Positions 59,480 through 64,000 of a stretch of 64,000 nucleotides of DNA are shown here, one piece after another. Each line of letters begins with the position of its first letter. Position 1 is the first letter of the stretch. A program made the position numbers and the translations under genes. Source of the stretch: Spirochaetales bacterium (lineage in GTDB: Bacteria; Spirochaetota; Spirochaetia; Sphaerochaetales; Sphaerochaetaceae); assembly GCA_017614375.1 (NCBI GenBank), contig JAGABZ010000007.1, positions 1 through 64,000 of the forward strand, read 5' to 3'. The notes below the pieces were generated by a model that saw only the letters and a program-made list of their open reading frames with translations, had not been told where the DNA came from and ran no database searches.

Positions 59480-61126
59480 TCAACCCTGCCTGTTTCTGCC
59501 CTCGCGCCACCGGTCGACCACCTGCTTGATGTTGTTGCAGTCATTGGTCAGAATCACATCGCAACCCATGGCCAGATACTCCTCCGTCTGTTCCGGAGTG
59601 TCGGCGTAATAAACGTTGCAGATTATCCCGTGGCTGTGGGCCAGTTCGGTCATCTCACGTGTCACATGCCCGTGGAAGAGCTGGACCTTCTCGCATCCGA
59701 GTTCGATTGCCCTCTGGACTATGCGGTCCGGTTCGTCCCCGGCCCCGACGCAGCGCTTTATTCCCGGGGCGTACTCCTTCAGCTGGCGCAGGAGTATGTC
59801 GTTTCCGGTCATGAAGTAACACCAGTCCTCACAGCCGTACTTGTGAATCAGACCGGCAATCTTGCGGATCCGCTGTACATCGTAGACCAGACGGTTGTCG
59901 CCGGTCTTGATGTGGATGTTCATTATCACCCGGCAGGCGAACTGTGCCAGAACCTCCTCAAAGAGAGGGATCTTCAGGCCTTTGAACGCCTGTCCGTCTC
60001 CGAAGCGACAGCCGAAATCGAACTGCAGGAGCTCGGCATAGGTATAGTCCGTCACCAGACCTGTGCCGTTGCTGCACCGCTCCAGGCTGCGGTCATGGGA
60101 AACGACCAGTTCGCCGTCCCGTGTCCACCAGACATCGAACTCGATTTCCTCCGCTCCGAGGGCGACGGCCGCCCCGAATCCGGGCATGGTTCCCTCCGGT
60201 GCCACCGCCGGGAAACCGCGGTGGGCGCAGGTTCTCGGGTACGGGGTCAGTTTGTCGGAAAGACGTACCGAACTCCCCGCCTGGCGGTATTTCCACGGCC
60301 TGCGGCCCTGCTCGATGTACTGCCAGTGGCAGCAGTCCGGGTTGCCGAACCCGCCCGGTTTGAGGTACTTGCGGTGCGGGTCGATTTCAGCGACGGCGGT
60401 TCCGACCTCATGTCCGAGATTTTCGATTATCAGGCCGTCCGGCCCGACGATCATCGTGCCGCCGCCCAGATTCGAACCGTTGTCCACAGCCACGCAGGAA
60501 CGCAGAACATAGGCGCACGTGTTGTACGCCAGGAACTTGGTTATGGTCTCGGCGGTTTCCAGAGTATCGCTTTTCTGCTGGGAGCATCCGATGATTATGT
60601 CGACATTCTCCTTCGCGATGGCGGAGAACATCTCATAGAAGTAGAAATCGTAGCATGTCAGGAAGGCGAACCTGATACCGTCAACCGTCAGGATATAGGG
60701 GGCCTCGTATTCGTAGGTGTACGAGGCGTCGAGCTTGAGGTTTTGCTCCTCTCCCCGGGTAAGGTGCTGCTTGTAATACTTTCCGATGATTTCCCCGTCC
60801 CTGCCGAAAGCCAGGGTGGTGTTTCGGATCCCATTCTTTGTCGGGTAGTGGCAGTTGACGAACACCAGGGCATGGCAGCGGCGGGCCGTCTCTGAGGCTT
60901 TGTCCAACAGGGCTTTCTGGCTCGCCCCTGAAAGCAGGGCCACCTGAGCGGCATCGGCGCAGCGGGCCAGGATATCGGACCCCTCGGGCAGGACTATGAT
61001 GTCCATATCCGGATTACAGGCATCGAGGGTGTTTATCTCCCACTCGACGTACTCCCTGCTCTTTCGGACGATGTCCTCCTGAGAGACGCAGAACGGACTC
61101 TGGAATACGCAGACTTTCTGTTTCAT
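59480..61126 (-). CDS. Nitrilase-glycerophosphodiester phosphodiesterase fusion
   Basis: A 548-residue cytoplasmic fusion. Residues about 1-275 form a carbon-nitrogen hydrolase with the Glu-Lys-Cys triad: VLPEGSD, GKYYKQHLTRGEE and LTCYDFYFYEMF. Residues about 305-548 form a GDPD barrel: CAHRGFPAVAPEGTMPGFG, EEIEFDVWWTRDGELVVSHDRSLER, with the HRG, E-x-D and HD residues intact. I know of no common characterised enzyme with this order. It suggests a substrate carrying both an amide and a phosphodiester bond, imported by the adjoining ABC transporter. Start at 61126 with CAGGAG 6 nt upstream. It lies 14 bp after the permease stop. Confidence 0.82.
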   Translation of the reverse strand: MKQKVCVFQSPFCVSQEDIVRKSREYVEWEINTLDACNPDMDIIVLPEGSDILARCADAAQVALLSGASQKALLDKASETARRCHALVFVNCHYPTKNGIRNTTLAFGRDGEIIGKYYKQHLTRGEEQNLKLDASYTYEYEAPYILTVDGIRFAFLTCYDFYFYEMFSAIAKENVDIIIGCSQQKSDTLETAETITKFLAYNTCAYVLRSCVAVDNGSNLGGGTMIVGPDGLIIENLGHEVGTAVAEIDPHRKYLKPGGFGNPDCCHWQYIEQGRRPWKYRQAGSSVRLSDKLTPYPRTCAHRGFPAVAPEGTMPGFGAAVALGAEEIEFDVWWTRDGELVVSHDRSLERCSNGTGLVTDYTYAELLQFDFGCRFGDGQAFKGLKIPLFEEVLAQFACRVIMNIHIKTGDNRLVYDVQRIRKIAGLIHKYGCEDWCYFMTGNDILLRQLKEYAPGIKRCVGAGDEPDRIVQRAIELGCEKVQLFHGHVTREMTELAHSHGIICNVYYADTPEQTEEYLAMGCDVILTNDCNNIKQVVDRWREGRNRQG

Positions 61127-61140
61127 GGCTGACTCCTGCC

Positions 61141-62034
61141 CTATTTCCTCTTGAGTTTCGGGTCGAGCCTGTCGCGCAGCCAGTCGCCGTAGAGCGAGGC
61201 GGTCACGCAGAACAGAACGATGACCAGAGTCGGGATGAGTACCAACAGCGGCTTGAGGACCATGTAGTTCCGGCCGTTGTTGACCATGGTTCCGAGCGAA
61301 GCGTTGGGCGGCTGGATTCCGAAGCCGAGGAAGCTCAGCGAGCTCTCGAACAGGATCACGGCGCCGATGTTGTTGGTGAAGGTTACAATCAGCGGCGAGG
61401 CTATGTTCTTGATGATGTGCTCGAAAATAATCCTTATCGTCGAGGCTCCTATTGCCCGGCTGCACTCGATGAAGTTCTCCTTCTTAAGCTGGATTACCCC
61501 TGCCCTGGTCTGCCTGGCGAAGCCGGACCAGTAAATCAGCGTCGTCATCAGGATGACGATACCGGTTCCGAAACCGAAGATGGTCGAGACCGCCATACCT
61601 ATGATAATCGAGGGCAGTGAGTGACGGACGTTGATCATGAACATGACCACGTCGTCGACCCAGCCGCCGCAGATTCCGGCCAGGATTCCGACGGTCAGTC
61701 CGAGGACGACGGAGGAAAGGAGCCCCACGGTCGCCAGGGAAATGCTCGCCCGGATTGCGTAGAGGAGTCTGACGGCCACATCACGTCCCAGGGCATCTGT
61801 CCCGAGCAGGTACCCGGAATCGGACAGGCCGAAGATGCTCGGGTCAAGCAGCCGGTCCTTGAGGTTGGTGTCACCCAGGTCAATCGGGTACAGGTACGGG
61901 GCCAGATAGGAATAGAGAATCAGCCCCAGCGACATGATTACCAGCACCCAGATTCCGATGGGGAGTTTGCCGCTTCTGACCTTTATCGTTCTGTAAACAG
62001 GGGCTTTGCTTTGTGTTTTTTCTGCTTCTTTCAT
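61141..62034 (-). CDS. dppC: Dipeptide/oligopeptide-type ABC permease, DppC/OppC-like
   Basis: A 297-residue inner-membrane permease with the OppC-type N-terminal segment, six membrane spans, LLGTDALGRDV near the first periplasmic loop, and the coupling EAA-type motif SRAIGASTIRIIFEHIIKN. Start ATG at 62034 with AAGGGGG 6 nt upstream. Partner of the DppB-like permease upstream. The cargo is uncertain: the linked GDPD genes hint at glycerophosphodiester-type compounds rather than peptides. Confidence 0.9.
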   Translation of the reverse strand: MKEAEKTQSKAPVYRTIKVRSGKLPIGIWVLVIMSLGLILYSYLAPYLYPIDLGDTNLKDRLLDPSIFGLSDSGYLLGTDALGRDVAVRLLYAIRASISLATVGLLSSVVLGLTVGILAGICGGWVDDVVMFMINVRHSLPSIIIGMAVSTIFGFGTGIVILMTTLIYWSGFARQTRAGVIQLKKENFIECSRAIGASTIRIIFEHIIKNIASPLIVTFTNNIGAVILFESSLSFLGFGIQPPNASLGTMVNNGRNYMVLKPLLVLIPTLVIVLFCVTASLYGDWLRDRLDPKLKRK

Positions 62035-62045
62035 CACACACCCCC

Positions 62046-62981
62046 TTACTTGAACGACTCGCGGATTTTCGGGTTCAGGAATCCGTAACTTACGTCGACG
62101 AGGATGTTGACGAAAGTCACCGAGAAAGCGACCAGAAGGATTCCGTACTGGACGGTCGGGAAGTCTCTCTGTTTTGCCGAATTGACCAGCATCTGTCCCA
62201 TTCCGGGCCAGGCAAATACCGTCTCGACGACTACCGCTCCGCTGATGATGTTTCCAATCTGGGTTCCGACGGAAGTCACGACCGGAATCAGCGAGTTGCG
62301 AAGGGCGTGCTTGATCAGGACGGTGCGTTCGCTCAAGCCCTTCATCCTGGCACCGTCGATGTACTCCTTTGTCATGACGTCAAGCAACGAACCTCTGGTG
62401 AGCCTGGCTATGGAGGACATCGGGCCCCAGGCCAGGGTCAGCATCGGCATGACCAGGTGCTTCCAGGCGTCTGCCCCGCGGCCGGTTCCGAAGGTCGGAA
62501 GCCAGCCTAATTGAACGCTGAAGATGATTATCAATATTATGCCGAAACAGAAGCTCGGCATCGTGTGGCCTATTATGGTAATCATCATCAGCACCCTGTC
62601 AAAGATCGTGTTGTGTTTCAGGGCCGCGATTATGCCGAAAGACACCCCGATGATTATCGCCACGATAAAGGCCGGGATGGCCAGCCGGACCGTGTTCTGA
62701 AGGCGCTCCGAGTAGAGTTTGCGCACATCCTGCTTGTAGTAGTAACTCCGGCCGGCGTCACCTTTGAGGAGGTCACCCAGCGAATCGACATACTGCTTTG
62801 TCAGAGGTTCGTCGAGGTGCATGGCCTCCCGCAGTTCCTTGACCGCAGCTGAAGTCGCTCCGTCGGGAAGCATCCAGCCGGTCGGGTCCCCGGTGAGGCG
62901 GACGAGGAAGAAAATCAGGGTCCATATGAACCATACGCAGAGCAAACCCTTGAGCACTCTCTTGACGATGAAACTAAGCAT
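62046..62981 (-). CDS. dppB: Dipeptide/oligopeptide-type ABC permease, DppB/OppB-like
   Basis: A 311-residue permease with six membrane spans and the family segments FFLVRLTGDP, ARMKGLSERTVLIKHALRNS (EAA loop) and VETVFAWPGMGQM. GGAGG lies upstream of the ATG at 62981, inside the end of the ATPase gene; the two genes overlap by 8 bp. Confidence 0.92.
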   Translation of the reverse strand: MLSFIVKRVLKGLLCVWFIWTLIFFLVRLTGDPTGWMLPDGATSAAVKELREAMHLDEPLTKQYVDSLGDLLKGDAGRSYYYKQDVRKLYSERLQNTVRLAIPAFIVAIIIGVSFGIIAALKHNTIFDRVLMMITIIGHTMPSFCFGIILIIIFSVQLGWLPTFGTGRGADAWKHLVMPMLTLAWGPMSSIARLTRGSLLDVMTKEYIDGARMKGLSERTVLIKHALRNSLIPVVTSVGTQIGNIISGAVVVETVFAWPGMGQMLVNSAKQRDFPTVQYGILLVAFSVTFVNILVDVSYGFLNPKIRESFK

Positions 62982-63972
62982 TCTCCACCTCCCTTTCAGC
63001 ACCGTGGCACAGGTGGCAGGAAACCATATGTCCGTTGCCCATATCGGTCAGGTGCGGAGTCTCTTCCGAGCATCGCGCCGTGGCGTACGGACAGCGTTCG
63101 TGGAACGAGCAGCCCTTGGGAGGATTGATCGGGCTGGGAGGCTCCCCCGTAAGGTCGGCCTTCATCGACTCGACGGTCGGGTCGGGCACCGGGATGGCGT
63201 TCATCAGAGCTTTTGTGTAAGGATGCAGGGTGTTGTCGAAAAGCTCCTTCTTGTCGGCGAGTTCGACGATCTTTCCCAGGTACATGACGGCGATTCTGTC
63301 GGACACGTGCTTGATGACGCTCATGTCGTGGGAGATGAACAGGTAGGAGAACCCCAGTTCCTTCTGCAGGCCTTTGAACAGGTTCAGGACCTGGGCCTGG
63401 ATCGACATGTCCAGGGCCGAGACCGGCTCGTCACAGATCAGGAGTTCCGGGTTTGTGACCATCGCCCTGGCGATTCCGATTCTCTGTCTCTGGCCGCCCG
63501 AGAACTCGTGCGGGTACTTGACCAGAGCCTCGTACTCGATTCCGACCTTTGCGACAACCGGTCTGACTATCTCCTCCTTCTGAACGGCGGTCAGACCCTT
63601 CATATGGACCCGAAGCGGCTCTTCGATGATCCTGCCGACGCTCATGCGCGGATCGAGGGAGGAGTACGGATCCTGGAAAACCATCTGCACCTGGCGTCTG
63701 AACTGCATGATGTTTTCCGGTGTGACCTTGTTTCCCTTGTAATAGACTTCGCCGGCGGTGGCGGGTACCAGCTGCATGATCACCCTGGCCAGAGTGGACT
63801 TGCCGCAACCGGATTCACCGATGACCCCGAGGGTCTCGCCCTTGTACAGGACCAGGCTCACTCCGTCCAGCGCTTTGACGGTCTTGCGCTCTCCGCGTTC
63901 GAACCACCCCCTCTTTACGGGGAAGTACTTCTTCACGTTGACCGCTTCTATCAGAACTTCTCTGTTATCCAT
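62974..63972 (-). CDS. Oligopeptide-type ABC ATPase, DppF/OppF-like
   Basis: A 332-residue ATPase: Walker A GESGCGKST, signature EFSGGQRQRIGIARA, Walker B LLICDEPVSALD, H-loop FISHDMS. The C-terminal oligo_HPY region (PYTKALMNAIPVPDP) is followed by a cysteine cluster (CSFHERCPYATARCSEETPHL) that in relatives binds an Fe-S cluster. Start ATG at 63972 with GGGAG 8 nt upstream. It overlaps the stop of a gene entering from outside the window (TGATG). Confidence 0.92.
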   Translation of the reverse strand: MDNREVLIEAVNVKKYFPVKRGWFERGERKTVKALDGVSLVLYKGETLGVIGESGCGKSTLARVIMQLVPATAGEVYYKGNKVTPENIMQFRRQVQMVFQDPYSSLDPRMSVGRIIEEPLRVHMKGLTAVQKEEIVRPVVAKVGIEYEALVKYPHEFSGGQRQRIGIARAMVTNPELLICDEPVSALDMSIQAQVLNLFKGLQKELGFSYLFISHDMSVIKHVSDRIAVMYLGKIVELADKKELFDNTLHPYTKALMNAIPVPDPTVESMKADLTGEPPSPINPPKGCSFHERCPYATARCSEETPHLTDMGNGHMVSCHLCHGAEREVENA

Positions 63973-64000
63973 CAGTCCCACTCCCTGTCTGCGAAGACGC
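63972..64000 (-). CDS. Partial C-terminus, probably the DppD/OppD-like ATPase
   Basis: The last 29 bases, read on the minus strand, encode VFADREWD then TGA, overlapping the start of the next ATPase gene as TGATG. A DppD-type partner is expected at this place in the operon; eight residues are too few to prove it. Confidence 0.5.

Overview
The window is chromosomal DNA of moderately high GC from a bacterium that is most likely a spirochaete (Treponema/Sphaerochaeta-like). This rests on several points. The order rpsB-tsf-frr-uppS-cdsA-dxr-rseP and the order rpsF-ssb-rpsR-rplI-dnaB match spirochaete chromosomes as I remember them. There are two EF-G paralogues, one of them an EF-G-like protein with an altered GTPase centre. 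There are also a bacterial XPB helicase, a P13-like envelope protein and a 29-residue AURKAIP1/COX24-type ribosomal protein. Genus assignment is not possible from the window alone. No rRNA, prophage, transposon or CRISPR array was seen.

Layout. 0.3-6.3 kb is an accessory stretch: a lipoprotein phosphoesterase, a PD-(D/E)XK nuclease-like gene behind a four-copy inverted operator array, an isochorismatase-like hydrolase, a P13-like protein, a two-gene DUF3990/HTH toxin-antitoxin module, a 160-bp array of GTGACA/AAGGAGGTGA repeats, a MazG-like pyrophosphohydrolase and a small ribbon-helix-helix relic. 6.3-11.1 kb is the arginine operon argC-GNAT-argJ-argB-argD behind an ARG box. 11.3-18.8 kb holds a metallo-beta-lactamase-fold lipoprotein, mntP coupled to fusA, the divergent EF-G-like gene and trmB. 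18.9-33 kb is information processing and metabolism: mfd, nrdR with a NrdR box, an ACT-domain protein, dgt, a split XPB pair, an AroD-AroE fusion whose AroD half lacks its catalytic residues, an ABC-F ATPase and maf.

33-45.9 kb is the housekeeping core: rseP-dxr-cdsA-uppS-frr, tsf-rpsB, dnaB, rplI-DUF2232-rpsR-ssb-rpsF, the tiny ribosomal protein gene with its own promoter and terminator, an unknown protein and murD. 45.9-55.5 kb is one operon, ygfK-ssnA-8-oxoguanine deaminase-ygfM-xdhD, related to the Escherichia coli xdhD-ygfM-ssnA-ygfK cluster linked to anaerobic purine/urate breakdown; a divergent HTH gene may control it. Next come a His-Arg-Lys tRNA cluster and phosphofructokinase. 58-64 kb is a predicted scavenging operon: a dipeptide/oligopeptide-type ABC transporter, a nitrilase-glycerophosphodiesterase fusion and a glycerophosphodiesterase lipoprotein.

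Genes are tightly packed. ATGA/TGATG junctions are common, and convergent genes meet or overlap without terminators. Several isolated or first genes (starts at 2621, 4198, 13054 and 25375) have a promoter -10 element only 6-9 nt before the start codon and no Shine-Dalgarno sequence, suggesting leaderless mRNAs. The strongest candidates for new biology are the leaderless set, the operator-controlled nuclease, the ribosome-binding-site repeat array, the EF-G-like protein without its catalytic histidine, the purine operon with its iron-sulfur anomalies, and the nitrilase-GDPD scavenging locus.
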